DNA of 64,000 nt. Source: Setaria digitata. Taxonomy: Eukaryota; Nematoda; Chromadorea; Rhabditida; Setariidae. Of the stretch, positions 35,248 through 48,900 are shown piece after piece (position 1 is the first letter of the stretch; each line of letters starts with the position of its first letter). The stretch spans positions 248,001 through 312,000 of the forward strand of contig RCAB01000021.1 of the NCBI GenBank assembly GCA_003640385.1, written 5' to 3'. Below the pieces are notes generated by a model that worked only from the letters and a program-made list of their open reading frames with translations, was not told the origin of the DNA and ran no database searches. The position numbers and the translations under genes are program-made.

Positions 35248-38200
35248 CTACTCATCATCGGCAACAATTTTCAGACCCTCCGTCGGACTGTCCTGCATTT
35301 TGGACATAGCTGCAGCAGCATCGGACAAAGCAGAACCAGGAGTGGATTGCTCGGACGGTGAATTCCTAGGTGACGGTTGTCGTTGTGGTGCCAGTGCCAT
35401 CCAACGGCCCGATGAAGAAGGTGGTGGCATGAAATTAGCACCACCCAGTACTGATGGTATCATTCGGGGTAGTGTTACCAACGGTCTAAATTGATTTCTG
35501 CAATTTTCAATTTTTGAGGAAAGACACTATCTCACAGTTCATATCTAGCGATTCTAAATCTCTGAAATCATTCGTCCTACTGAAAAGAAAATCAATTCCA
35601 AAGATTAGTGAGTTGTTTGGTATGAATCATTCCTCAGTCTCCATCTCAACGAAAGTTCCATCGGATCAAACATCAGAGCAGTGACTTCCATAAGCAGTTT
35701 AACCGTCCCTTTCTCTTTTTGCAGTCTTTACTTGGACGAAAACTGATAACCTTGCGCCCATAAGAATACCAGTGCACTTCAAAGTAAAAACAGAAAAATA
35801 TCGGTCAAAATACAGTTACTCCTTAATTTATTAAAATTTTAGCGCCAGTTATATGTCAAACAGATTATTTTGTATTCTCCCACGATATAACAGCACTTAC
35901 AACCACGATTCCCTAAATCTAAAGAAACGGCGATAATCATCAGTCCGAACCGCCTAATTTCATATATTAGAATAAATGCCTACAGAAATTCTTATAGAAT
36001 ATATTCAGTTTTAAGGAATAGTTGTTTCTCAAGTATTAGCGTAAATTCAACAAAATATGCTCTAACCTCGGGGGATGATGCATCACATTTCGGGGATCAG
36101 GTAGCAGTGGTCGTCGACCAGGTAGCATTGGTGGCATACCGCCCATTCCTCGAAAGAGCGGTGGTGGAGGTGGATCAGCTGGCGACTTCAGAATTGATTT
36201 CGGTTTAGGTGGAAATATCGATGACGTTCCAATAGATGAAGATGATGATGGAGCCGTTGTTGTCGGTGTTGCTGCAGCAGCCGATAATGATGCTGAAGAG
36301 ACCGTCTGTACTGTTGAAGAACTCGAATTCTGGCCAACATTTAAATGGACACTGGAAGATGATGGCGTAGCTACAGCTGGTGTTGTTGTTGTTGTTGGCG
36401 TCGGACTTTCACATTTTTCATTTTCCATTACCTAATTTATCTTTCATTAAATAAAAGAAGAAGGAATCAAACAGAAGATTTCGAAACTCCATGAATTAAA
36501 TCTCGCTGCATTAAAGAAATTTCAAGAAAACTGCACTTCCTCATCCTGAGAAAAGTGATAAGCCATTTGCCGCTCAATCAACCATTCTCTTGTCTGATCT
36601 TAAGGCACCATTGTCAAGGTAAGAATTGCAAAATAAAGTATATTTTTCCAAAAAGAAATGACTTACCTTTGGTATTTTAAAATTTTTAAGACTAGCAAAT
36701 GCAAGTGCTTGTGGAAATTCCACTTTTGGGGAAACAGTCGTCGTTGTCTTCTGTTCACTTAATGGTCGATCAAGTTTCACTTTCTGTAAGAAATTTATTC
36801 CTATAGCAAAATTTTCCATTTAAATAATTCTTTTCTGCGTTACTAAAGTGAAAGAAATGGTGTTCAGCAACAAATTAATAATACCAAGTCTATTCACTCT
36901 GGAACACGAGGCTGAATAGACTTGAACATGAGGTTCCGGTCCGGCTCATCAAATTCAGCCCATATATCTGCCATCTTCAGGAAACTGTTCTGAATCTTGA
37001 AGAGTTTTAAATTCATGTTTTTATCTCACATGAATTCTGATTCCGATGCGTTGCATTCATATTTTGAATAAATGGTCACTTCTAAATGTAATATAATTAA
37101 AATATAGTCATCACATACCTTACTACTACCGCTTAGTTCACCCTTACGTTCTCTTTTCCCCGCCTTACGAGCACGTTCATCTGGTCCAGATCGATTTTTC
37201 TCCTTCATTTGTTTTTGTCGTAATAATGCTTTCTCTTCTTTCGATCTTGATGAGGAAGGCGGCTGACCAACCAAACGCATAGACCTGCTCATTAGACAAT
37301 AGCTTTCGAGATGAAATGGAAAATGATGAGTAAAGATAGTACACAGAAATAACAAACTGTTTTCGAAACCGAACGACGCAATCCAGATAAATTAAAATAG
37401 GAAAAACATGAAATGCGCTAACGATGGTACACCACCCGATGAAGATTGTGAGAGTCCAGTGGATGGTCGAGCGGACGCTTGTTGTTTCAACTTAATCATT
37501 ATTTTTAACTCTGATCCATAGCCTGGCTGTTCAGGATTCATCTTTGTCATATTTGGTGACATTCGGGCACCAGGAGAAGACGTTGATATTGACGGACTAT
37601 CACGTTTAGGAGGAACTGGCTGTAATAAACTTTATATAAATCAACATGAGGAGCTTTTAACTAATACACTGCAACTAAACGTTCTCTCTCATTTTAAATG
37701 TGTTGTCAATGACTTTCGAAAGTAAAGGATATTTTAAAAGGACTTACTATGTTATGGTTTAGATTTCAAAAAAAAATGTAAGGTTTCCTTGTTATCTATG
37801 ACAAATGAGATCAGTGGCGTCCGGCGGAACTGTATAAATTACTTTTTTTAAAAGTCAACTGGAATATTAAATAGAAAATTTTTACCGAAAAAAAAACTAC
37901 AAACAACCCAGCCGGATTCAAATGAATTTAAAAGAAAACTATTACCTCGGATGGCTTGCTAACTGGTTCTGATTCATCGTCATATAGATCAGAAGCCAAG
38001 TATGGATTTGATGTTGATGAACTGCTGCTACTTGCTGGTGCTGTTTTACAATGTAATTTTCCTACTACAGCTTCCAAACTTCCTTTACGTGCTTTATGGG
38101 CTAAAAGTGTTGTCGAGTGCAGTGAAGTGTTACTATTCGCTGTTGGAGATGAACTGCTTGGTGTTATAAGTTCCGTTGTTGCCCCACTGTAAGCATAAGA

Positions 38201-41200
38201 ACGCAAAATTTACTGTTGAAAAAAATCTATATTCAATAATTTAATCTTACTGATTACAGTTTTTTCTCGCTTTTGCTAATGTGAAAAAATGAGAATAGAA
38301 ATATTGAATATTACGATGGAATATTCCAAATTACTAAATGTCTCCATGAATAATTTTTACCATTACTCGAAACTAAGATGATAATTCAACTATACGAGTA
38401 ACAGAACAGAGGAGTAAAGGAAAAGGAAATAGATAGTAACAAGGAATGTAAATGCGGTCCCTCAAATACGACATATTTCTACAAACTGCCAGATACTATT
38501 AAATTTTCCTAAACAACGTCAGAAATAAAATATTGTATTAAACCATAAACCGATCGATAAATATTAAATTTCCCAAATATATATAAAACAAACGGACCTC
38601 GAAGAGACGGATGAAAGAGATGAAGTGGCAGTTAACGACGAAGATTTGTTAACCATTGATGATGTCGAAGAAAGATTGCCGACAGCGGTTGTTTGTGCCA
38701 CTGGATTGTTAACACTTGTAAGTTGAGCTGGAGGCTGTGGTATCGTTGTAGTACATGCAGGAGGTGGTGGATCAGTTTCATCATCCGAAGATTCTTCAGT
38801 CCCATCAAATTCAGATGCTTCAGATCGGTTTTCTTGCGATAAGCTGACTGAAAATGTGATAAATAAATTCCTACAATACCTGAAACTACGCAGGTTTTGT
38901 AATGCATTATTCTAGTGCGCCATAACCAACAATTCATTCAATCATTTTTTTAACCTGCTGTTTAATTATTGGATTCCCCCGAGACTTGATTACATATATC
39001 AAGATAAGAAATTAAAAACTAATTGTCAAATAGGACCTTTTAAAAAATTTCTTATTACCTGGCTGCATTTGTGATGGATATGTAGGCATTTCGGAGAAAG
39101 AACGTTGTAACATGGGACGATTCATCGCAAACTGGTGTGAATGTGCAGGAGATGCAGGCATATGAGCAGCTTTACGAGGTCTTCGCGGACGTCTTGCTGT
39201 AGAAGTTCCTGCAAAAAAGAAATTTTTCTTGTGGCGTAGGCCGTCGTATGAGACTTATTACAACGGTAGCAATCCATGTGAAGATGAGAAAATAACTGTA
39301 ACAATGACCATTATGTAGAAGGATAATATGAATGAATTTAAAGAGATTCTTCAAACTAAAAAAGTGCAATACCTCGTGGTTTTCGAGTTGGAATATTCAT
39401 ACCACGAAACATCAAACCAGTATTTTGATCAAGAATGGGTCGAGCTGGATCCAACATCCGATCCCCCAGATTTCCTGCTTTACGACCTCGACCTCGACGC
39501 TTCAAAGTCGGTTGAGCATTCAGCGAACCCCTGGTACTTTGCATGGCTGCAAAAGGATATGGACTTTGGCCAGTATCCGGAAAATGAAATTGCTGAGCTG
39601 ATGACCCCATCGAACTTGTTGACGTCATACGTGGTGGATCATCGAATTCAAAAACATCCGTCGGATTAGTCATCGGTGCTTGTTGCTAAAAATACAAATC
39701 TTCAAACTGGAAAAAATCAAGTCCTTTAAGCAAAATCTCATATTTTAGTGTCAACAGTCTTTTAACTCATTAATTCTCTCTTGTGTTTTCTCATTCTTAC
39801 TTTTCGGGTCATTTTTACATTCTCTATTTTTGACGAATTTCCTTGAAGGATCTTATAATTCCAAATTCCAAAAAGAAAAAAAAAAAAAAAAAAAAACAAC
39901 AAAAAATTTAAGATAAAATAAACCGCAAGACGTTGACGTGCAATGTCGAGTGGTGAAAGCTGCGAAAAACTCGTTGCTTGAGATGCACGATAACGTTCGC
40001 TGGCAGGCGACGGCGACTGTGACGGAATTTGTGGTCGAAGTCTCTGGCTCTAGAATAATGACACTGAAACCTATCCAATCAAAACTACTTTCCAAAGAAG
40101 AAATAAATTAGAAAGAGAGGAAAAATCATCTTGAATTTCAAAATAAAAGCACTTTTATCCAAAAATTAAGAAATTAATTAATTTACCTTACTGTAAAAAA
40201 AAGACAAAAAAAAAATACTAATTTCTAACTTCTCATTCCCAACGCAGCAAAATACTTGCCTCATTAGTGGAAGGTGAACATCGCTCTACAATGGATGAAT
40301 GACTGCTATGTTCTGAAACATTTGATTCGCCATCATCGATACTTGCTGCCATGTCACAGATTGCATCCTTCAAAATCCAAATAAATCCCCTCAAATCTTG
40401 ATGAAAATGCAACTTACACTGAATTGCTCTGATTAAAAATCTGGTCACCAGAGTTACCGAACATTTCGAGTACTTGGATGAATAGCTCAATTTAATGTTA
40501 TCTCAAAAATAATAATTCATTGCTTACAGGAACTCTTTCTTTTCCTATTTTCGCGCATGCTGCTACACGATGGGCATCCAACAAATGATCTAAATATCTT
40601 TCAGAGAAACTCCAAGCAGATCTGTGGATGAAATGGACAGTTCAAGAATAGTCCGGACCGGAAAATTATGAACCAGTGTAATTTTCTGAATCAGTAAGCC
40701 AACGCAATTTTCATGACACCATATAACCTTCTTATTTTCAGTACTTATTTATACACATATCCCTTTCTTTCACGCGAGCTTTAGTTTCATTCTTTTTGTA
40801 CATTTCCGTCGTACTTCAAATTTAATTTTAACACGAAGCTGGTTCCTATTATTTCCTATTATTTCCATTTTAGAGGAAAAGTGACTTCAGCTTGTCTCTT
40901 AGTAGGATTTTACTTGCAGTTTTCGTGACAGGTCTCTCGGATCAGTTTTCTTTTCTTACTTCTAGAAATCACTTTTCCTTACTGCGAATCACTTTTGGTG
41001 AGATGTAGTTGTGTGTCAACATCAAAATACAAAAATTATGTGTTTCGACCAAACCACTCCATTTCATGATGGCAACGTAAGAGGAGCCCTAGAATCAAGC
41101 AGTTATGCTATTCTACCACTGTTAAATGCTCATAATATTCTTCCCTATTCACTCCAATCACAACTAACTACACGTTCTATCATGTTTAATAGCACCAAAT

Positions 41201-44200
41201 TTGAATTTCACAGCATTCGACTTGACTTTGGAATTCTCGGAAAATTTAGAACAGAAATAATGTACCAGGACAGAGAAGGCATTGATCGTCATCGTATTTT
41301 CAGAATGGATACGGCTCGTACGTGGTGCAAGCATTTCGTTACGTGGAGGTGCCGTGCACTGTTGCGCTCCGTTCATGGGCTTCTGAGGTGGTATCAATTC
41401 TTCTATCTTTTCAAGCTCTTTGAAAAGTGCTAATAAGGACAGCGGAGACTGCCTTCCTAATGAGCTGCTATCACGTGAGCAATTAACATTAATTCGTTCA
41501 TCCACCACGTATTCATGCTCTATCTTGTAGTTAATGCTGTTGTCCGTTATGTTTGGAACAAACAACCAAGATTGTGACATTTTAACGTCGCAGTTATTAT
41601 CAACATTTTCGTTCATCACAAATGGTTTTTCAAGCGCAGCCAACGAAATGGCGCCTCCACGCCGCAAAACGCTTCGCATCATCACTGCCAGCGACCAACT
41701 CCTGCAAAAATTTAAAAAATAAGGAAATGAAAAACAAAATCGATTTATTAACTAATTTACTCAATTCTTTTTTAAAATGCATTAAAATTTACTACTACCA
41801 ATTTCAAACGGAGTGCAAATGTCTTCAAACCTTAACACAACTTCAAAACAATCATCATCCTAAATTCATACTTTTTTCTTGGTAAACTGGAAATTTTTAC
41901 ACATTACATACTCCAAACCAAGTACTCACTTTGTCAAAATAGTAGTAGCATGTTGTGATTCCGGAAGCACGGCTCCATTTATTACACATTCCAATGAAAC
42001 ATTAATGTTTGATGGTGATACAGCAACACGAGCTGAAAATATAATATTTTTTGAAGGATTAATCGTTAGGAAAAATTTCATTGTAATTACTTACGCTACC
42101 TGTCTAATATTCTCAAAATCAGAAATATATGGCTTCAAATAAAGGGACCACTCCAGGTCTATTTTCGTCCTGTAATATCTCTTTCATTAGGGACTCTATA
42201 TCCAGCTTTTTAATAACTTTTAGCTCTCCTAGAAAGCGGGTACATGACTATTCTTTTTCTGAGCAACCTACTGCAAATTTTCCTGAGAAGAAGTTCAACG
42301 TTTCAGCAGTCACTAGAAAAAAAAAGTTTCAATACATATTCCGAAAATCATTACCCATAAAGAGATTCTTTTTTAAGTAAAACTGAAGATCAAAACAGTC
42401 AATGTAAGAAGATGCAATATGAATATCAACAATATTTTCATCAACAGATGCACTACGACTGTGTGCTCTAACGAGGCTTTCGAAGAAAGCATTATGGGCC
42501 AACTGTGTTCGAATGATGTTCACAATAAAAACCACATCCTGTAGATGAGCAAACGGTATCTGTAAAAATTATAAGTAATTTTTTAACAACTCATAGAACT
42601 TTGGACAAAGGGCAATACTTTTATATTCTTGCTTTTACGGTATCCTCAAGGATTTGATCAAGACACCAATTTCTTAAACTTAGACCACTAAATTTACCTG
42701 TCTTAAAATGCCATCTTCATGCGAACAAGTCATAGATTTATCGAAAATATAATGCTGCGTCGAACAGCCTGGTAAGCGAACAAAGAGATCATGACATTCC
42801 TGGAAGAATGTAAACAAGTCTTATTAAAATAAACAATAGTAAAAGTTCTAGGAAAATTTGTTGGGTAGCAAATCATAAAGTTTGTTATAAAGATCTGTAC
42901 CATTCTAGTTGCACAAAAACTTTTTTTTTTGTTTTTGCAGGTTGTATCAGTATACTCAACTATACTAAAAAGAATAATTCGCATAGGTCAGATCGATATA
43001 AATCATGAACAATTACATGCCAAAAACAGCGTCGAATACGTAGGATATGAAATAACCAAAATGGTAAAATAGATAAATAATTGCTCACCTCACTTTCATT
43101 TAATAAATATTGATACAAATTGTAGGAGCCTTCGACATTTAGTTGCACTGACGCAATCTTGGAAAGCTTCTTGATTGCAACTGATGAAAATATAATTGGT
43201 CTTGAAAACCTCAAACAAAATGCAGCTGGTAACTGGCGACCTGACACAGCATTACGCCATTCCTGACTGTAAAAATATTTAGAGCTACAAGGCACCTAAA
43301 CTTTTACTGAAGTCTTTTTTATAGAAGAGTCAATATTTCTAAAAAGAAGGAAGGATGAAAAAAATCATGGCGTACTGTGCAAAAAGTGTAATATCAGAGA
43401 AGAAATTTGATGTTGGATTTGAAACGATGCACAACTGAAGATATGGCTCGACATCATACAACACTAGAACAGATCAATGATTATACAACATTTATTTCAA
43501 GTTTAAAAAGTGAAAAAATCCAGCCATGACTAACTTGTAGCGAATCAAAATATAAATTCAGATAAAGCCAAATGTGATAAGGATCTCTGGGAACCTGCAT
43601 TAACTTCTTTTCGAAAAGGATGACGAACCGCAGTTTTTCTATTTTTTTTTTTTTACCAAACAGACTAGCTGTCAGGAAAAACACTAGAAAGGGACAAAAC
43701 ATCAACGATTCTAAATATTAGAGGCGATGTGATTTTCCTCAAAATATAGTACCGACTAAAACTTGAAGGGCATGTAGTAGCGTTGAGTCTACAGTAATTA
43801 AAAATTATAATCTATTAACAACACACAGTCAAATATGCGACAAAAATCTGTCTTTATAGAATAGGATAGTTTACCTTCTTCTTCCGTAGGAGATATGATG
43901 CCACCGGAGGTGGTATCCAGAAATATCACAGGCTCGATGAATGGGTAAATGGTGAATGGGGTAGATTCGGTTCGTGGCTTGCAAAGACCCAAAATACCAC
44001 TATTTATTTGTTCAAAAATTGATGGAGCACTTCCAGACATATTCAAAAGATCCTTTTCAGCGCAATCCAATGATCGCAAACAAAATATCTTTTCATCTCT
44101 GAAATAAGAGAAAATTTTGATGAGAGAAAAATAAAATAAGAGAAAAATCAATACAAAAAAAAGATATGTTGAGGAAACAACAAAATGATAGATTATTTAT

Positions 44201-45328
44201 AATCAATTAATTTCACAGTGAGAAAAAAGTAATCCATATGTAATAAACATTAATAAGAATCCATGATTACCTTGATAAGTCTGATGGAACAAGGTGAAAC
44301 ATCGCTGCCAGTGCTGCATGTACAAGATCCCATCTATTACGAGAAATATAAAGCCGAAGCGCTTGTGCTTCCACCGTCCGTTCACCAAACCAAGATACCG
44401 AACAACTTGTAATTTGTTGGCCATCAGGAGAAGCAGTAATTTCAAGAGAAAAATCAGAATTTCGAATCTTGAAGTATCCAGGATGAGATTGGAAATCACT
44501 GCTAAAATGACCAAAGAAACAAACAACAGTGAGCTTGAGAAAAAAAGTACGATTCTGTAGGACAAATGTTTAGGAAATGACAAAATTGCAAATACACGGA
44601 GAGATTTGGTAAATTAGTTCTATCTTAGAATTAAAAAGAAAATTATATCTATCCACCACTAGGTAATAATACTTACGACAAATTCTCAGAAAGATGTCGT
44701 AAATGTGTAGATAAATCACGATCACTATCAGATGGCATATGCTTCCTCATATCGGCGGCTGCCTGTATCAAATCTTCTTTGTCATCAGCACTGAGTACAA
44801 AACGCTTCTCCTACAATAGATTCTCATTAATTTATCCCATTTCTTCAGCACTCTCAATTGTTTTTTTTTACTTTCGCGTGATTTCAGCTAATTCATTCCG
44901 TCTAGCAACTGTATAAGTTAACACGATTATGCAAAAGTGAAAGTACATTTAAGGATAAATAATCTACAAAGATAAATGACTTAAAGTGCATGAAACGACC
45001 TATCAAGAGTAAAAAAAAAAAGAAATAAGAAGAACATTTCCTTCGAAGTATAGTGATTAAAAAACAGTGGATTTCCAAAAATTTGTAATTTTCGTAATTT
45101 TTAGACAATTTAAAAAGTATCACAGAGAGAACGCACCATTAGATTTCGACGTAAAAGCTGTGACAAGTAATCCCACGAAAATTTGAGTGATGTTTGTCGA
45201 ATTTTTCCGAGGCGAATTTCCTCTTCAACCTCTTCAAGGCTAAAATCATCCAGGCTATACTTGGTACGTTGAACACCATCTACCACTGGCTTCTGTTCTT
45301 GTCTTTCCACGATGCTTTCCTTTTCCAT
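35248..45328 (-). CDS. MED1: Mediator complex subunit 1 (MED1; SOP-3 type)
   Basis: MED1 links Mediator to sequence-specific activators, notably nuclear receptors. Exons: 45328-45137, 44810-44677, 44501-44271, 44098-43875, 43463-43376, 43266-43089, 42799-42698, 42559-42355, 42032-41930, 41701-about 41360, 40621-40528, 40367-40260, 40049-39924, 39685-39373, 39208-39059, 38847-38598, 38186-37946, 37619-37423, 37284-37119, 36783-36667, 36431-36067, 35497-35248. The product is about 1,391 aa (human 1,581). The N-terminal third aligns in order with human MED1: EKRFVLS, the GYFKIRNSDFSLEI segment, and LPAAFCLRFSRPIIFS (human LPACFFLKFPQPIPVS). The C-terminal two thirds are Ser/Pro/Thr-rich, but KARKGSLEAVVGKLH matches human NKKPSLTAVIDKLKH. 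LxxLL boxes: LSQLL (exon 1) and LDHLL (exon 11). Basic RRGRGRK and RRPRRPRK patches resemble AT-hooks. The exon 10 donor is unresolved; the intron at 40259-40050 has a GC donor. Confidence 0.92.
39869..39895. repeat. Poly-A tract in MED1 intron
   Basis: An A run (plus strand) just downstream, in gene sense, of the 40049-39924 exon. Confidence 0.85.
42120..42330 (-). other. Possible cryptic or alternative exons in MED1 intron 8
   Basis: Two acceptor-preceded open stretches lie between exons 42559-42355 and 42032-41930. One reads GELKVIKKLDIESLMKEI and continues to PLFEAIYF before a stop, entered in the phase left by exon 8. The other is a short VTAETLNFFSGKFA with a donor of the wrong phase for exon 9. 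Direct splicing of exon 8 to exon 9 keeps the frame, so these would truncate the protein if used. Confidence 0.3.
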
Positions 45329-45986
45329 AACTGTTCCTGAAATTTAACTCCGCTCAGACCTTCCAGTTCAGGTCTACTAAGACGCTGTCAGCGAGACATA
45401 CAATTGTGAGCACCCATTGTTGAAAGTCCAACGTAGACTTATTTTTACACGTCCCTACTAAACAAATTAAAATCTCTCTTTACCTGGTCGAGTAATGCAG
45501 TACACTTTGCCGTTACACTGCTCATCTAATGAAGTGAATTAAACGTTAATCTTAGTTCAAACCCATACTTGTATGAAAATGTACATCTAATGCTGAAGTG
45601 CGAAAGTTAGCAAGTTATGTGTGCGTGACGTGATCGTTGAGAACTCATGAAGTAATCCTTCTCCATACGGATCGATATTAGTGGACACAGTCGTCACTGC
45701 GAAGACAATTCATTCCGGAATATTTGTGAAAGGAGTTGAAGAGTGTTCGTGACTGTAGTAGGTTAAAGATTGAGAGTGAGAAAATAGTACATTAATTGGA
45801 GAGACGGCGGAGAATGATGGGATTCTGAAAATTCCTTCGAATTTATGAAATGGCAGGTGGTTGCCAGTACTGTGGACGGAGTGTTGGGGAGTGCAGGATA
45901 AATGGACAGGTAGAGGACGGGGCGGTGGTGTGTTTACGTGAGAAGCGTTGTTGCAGTTGCCGTTTTGTAGGCATAAGAGGAGAAAT
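45329..45986. promoter_or_regulatory. Shared head-to-head promoter region of MED1 and UBXN4
   Basis: The two start codons point away from each other across 658 bases, so the region should drive both genes. An acceptor-like ATTTCAG lies 9-10 bases before the MED1 ATG on the minus strand. TTGTAG and TTGCAG sites lie within about 30 bases of the UBXN4 ATG. These fit trans-spliced leaders, or 5' UTR introns. No TATA box is evident. Confidence 0.55.
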
Positions 45987-48900
45987 ATGAAATGGTTCGA
46001 GGGTGGAATAGCTGAAGCCATTGCTGAGAGTCGTCAGTGCAATGCACTCTTTATCGTCAATATTCAACATCCACCCGGTAAGTGAAGTACAATTTCAACT
46101 TTTGTTTAAGGAACTGTAGAAACTGGCTGTGTGATAGAAGTGATTTTTCTAGAAAACACTAAATGCTCTTGTACTTCAATTAATGGTGCAGCACAACCAG
46201 GAGGTCGAGTAATATATGTTTTCCTCACCATCAAGCGAGAATCACAGATGCAGTGAAGTCGAAATTGAGGTAGTCCTCTGGATTCAGAGGAAAATCGAGC
46301 GAGTTCAGAATCAGCGGATAAAAGTTCTACCCAGTGCTCTCCCTGTGTTTCACTTGCGATTTCGTCTTGAACCAACGTTTTTCAGGAATGGATTGATTTC
46401 TATTGACAGCATAAGGTTTAAAATCTCTTGATATGGAATTTAAAATCTTCCATTCACTAGATAATTATGTATTTCAGAGAGTAATGATGAGCAAAGTATA
46501 CGAATGGCGCAGCTTTGGGACAGTGTTGATAATGATATTTGTCAGCCAGCTTTGGTTGGCATACGTATATTCTATGGGACCGAGACGGCGAAGCAGTTTG
46601 CTCAGATATGTTAGTTCCTCTTTTGTATTTGTATTATTGATGTTATTCGTTAGCAGAATACAGAATTTTCGATGGTACTGACATAAACCACATTGATTTT
46701 GGCCATTTTCATTATTCGCTAAATCATTTTAAAATAGCTATACAAGGATTTTTGAAAACAGTGTCAGCTCGGGAAAAATTTGTGATTAGAATGATTTCAG
46801 ATCCTGTATCTCTTGTGCCGGCGTCGTATGTTATTGACTTGAAAGGAAAGCCTCTAGATATTATAACAGTTACTGCTGAAATGGATGAGGATGTTTTTGC
46901 ACAAAGACTTAAAATTGCTATGAAAGTAAGTTGTAATGTTAGCGGAAACACCTGACATGGCCAGACATCTGTGAATTCATTTTCTGTCTTTCCTTTTGTA
47001 TTTATTGTATTCCTTAGTCGTAAAAGTTTCTTGCAATAATCCATAAAGATATGTATTGGCTTGGAAAATTGGCATCCCGTTTTGTAACTTATTTAAGCAA
47101 TTTAAGTAATCAAGTAATATCTAAGTAATTTAAGTAATTAATTATTTAATTTAATTAACCCATCAAATTCTTAGAGATCTAAAGATTCTGATAATTCGAA
47201 ATGCTTACAACTGCAGAATTTAAACGTTGCTTGTCAGTCTTCATCCACATCATCTGCAGTTGGTAAATCAAATAAGGAAGGGGCAGAAAAAGAAAAATCA
47301 GCTGCCGCTGTCATGGATGAAAAGATAAAAAGGTATATTTTAGAGAAGGGAACAAACTTAGATTTCCTTTCAAGGCTTTGTAAACAAAGCAAACTTTTCC
47401 ATATACTGCGTGAAACTGTGAGTTTTTTAAGAGCACGTCAACTGCTTGAAAAGAAGCACGAAGAAGATGAAGTTATAAAGAAAAATGAAGAAAAGCAAAA
47501 AGAGATAGAGAGAAGAAATCTAGGGAAACTCATGGCGGATGCTAAAGTTGGTAGTTTTGTATATATATATATATATATATATATTTTGTATATTCTCGAG
47601 TTCTGCATATTTTTTCACCTTGAACTCTAGAATGTCCTTAGCTTTCTAAACCTTTACTAAAATGATTATTTAATTCTGTATGTTGAAGACGTCACGTGAG
47701 GAGCGGGAGAGACAGGAAATCATGGAACGAAAGAATCGCGAGAAACGTGAGCAAGAGGCTTACTTGAAGAGACTTCGTCAACAGATCAAGGCGGATAAGT
47801 AAGTATAAAAAGATAGAATAGGATAACTTAGGAATAGGAGCTTTTATTGTGATCGGTATTGAGTAAATGTTCAGCAAAAAATTCACTAGAAATTTTTAGA
47901 GAAGAGCGGATGAATGGAATGATGCGGAATATGTTAAGGCCGAAAAAAGAAACGAAACATGCAGATCATGGAACTAATATGCAGTTTTCAGTTTCGGACA
48001 GGTGAAATGGTTAACAATTAATATTTTCTATGTCTTTGCCACTTTTCTTAGTATATTCGAAGCGCGAGCATTACTGTAGGTAGACCTTTTTAATGAGTAC
48101 TAGTGATCCTCAAGTACTGAGCTTTTTTTTGTTTCTTCCACTTTTTTTATTATGGTTTTTTATACTGCAGTATTAACTTCTAGTACTGATTGCCGGATTC
48201 AGTGCAAGTTTTCCGATGGTTCCACTTTGGTGCGTCAATTTGCTTCTACGGATATTTTTTCTCAACTTGTAGAAATAATCAAGCAGGTTTGACATTTATA
48301 GTCGCATTACTGTTTTGTGGGAATGTCAGGTAATCTATTTCCATTTTATTTTTATACAAGTTATATTCGAGCTGGTTCTCCCTCTTTTATTTTAGGATGG
48401 GCGTGAGGGTGAGGACTTCTATATAGTACAAATGTATCCAAGACGAGAGTTCCCTGACACTACAAAAACATTTGGTGAACTTGGTTTAACGCCATCGGCT
48501 ACCGTCCTAATACTCTCTGTATGTGCATGCCTTCATTTTTGTTGACGAAAATATCGCCAAGAATATTATAATTAAACATATTCCCAAAAAATTAAAAAAA
48601 AAAAAAAAAAAGAAGCTACTCAATAGTTTTTAACAGTTGAACAGTTTGAGGAGTCGCACTTTTTGACCATTAAAAATCCAAAAAATTGAAAAATCTTTAG
48701 AAAATACGGACTTCAGCTCTCTTAACGTTGCAACAAAGACTTTTTCTGGTAGTTTAATTTGATTTCAACAAATTATTGTTTTAGAAACGCAAGCGAACAG
48801 TGACTAATTATAGTGGTTCCAGATGGATTGGATTTCTTCAATATGCTATTGCAGCTCCATTTCAAGCTTTATATCGTATCCTGCTCTATATAGTTGGTTA

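Noticed and set aside
39328..39669. 113-codon plus-strand ORF
   Set aside because: Antisense shadow of the MED1 exon 39685-39373.
46106..46375. 89-codon minus-strand ORF
   Set aside because: It lies in UBXN4 intron 1 on the opposite strand, with no recognisable motif.
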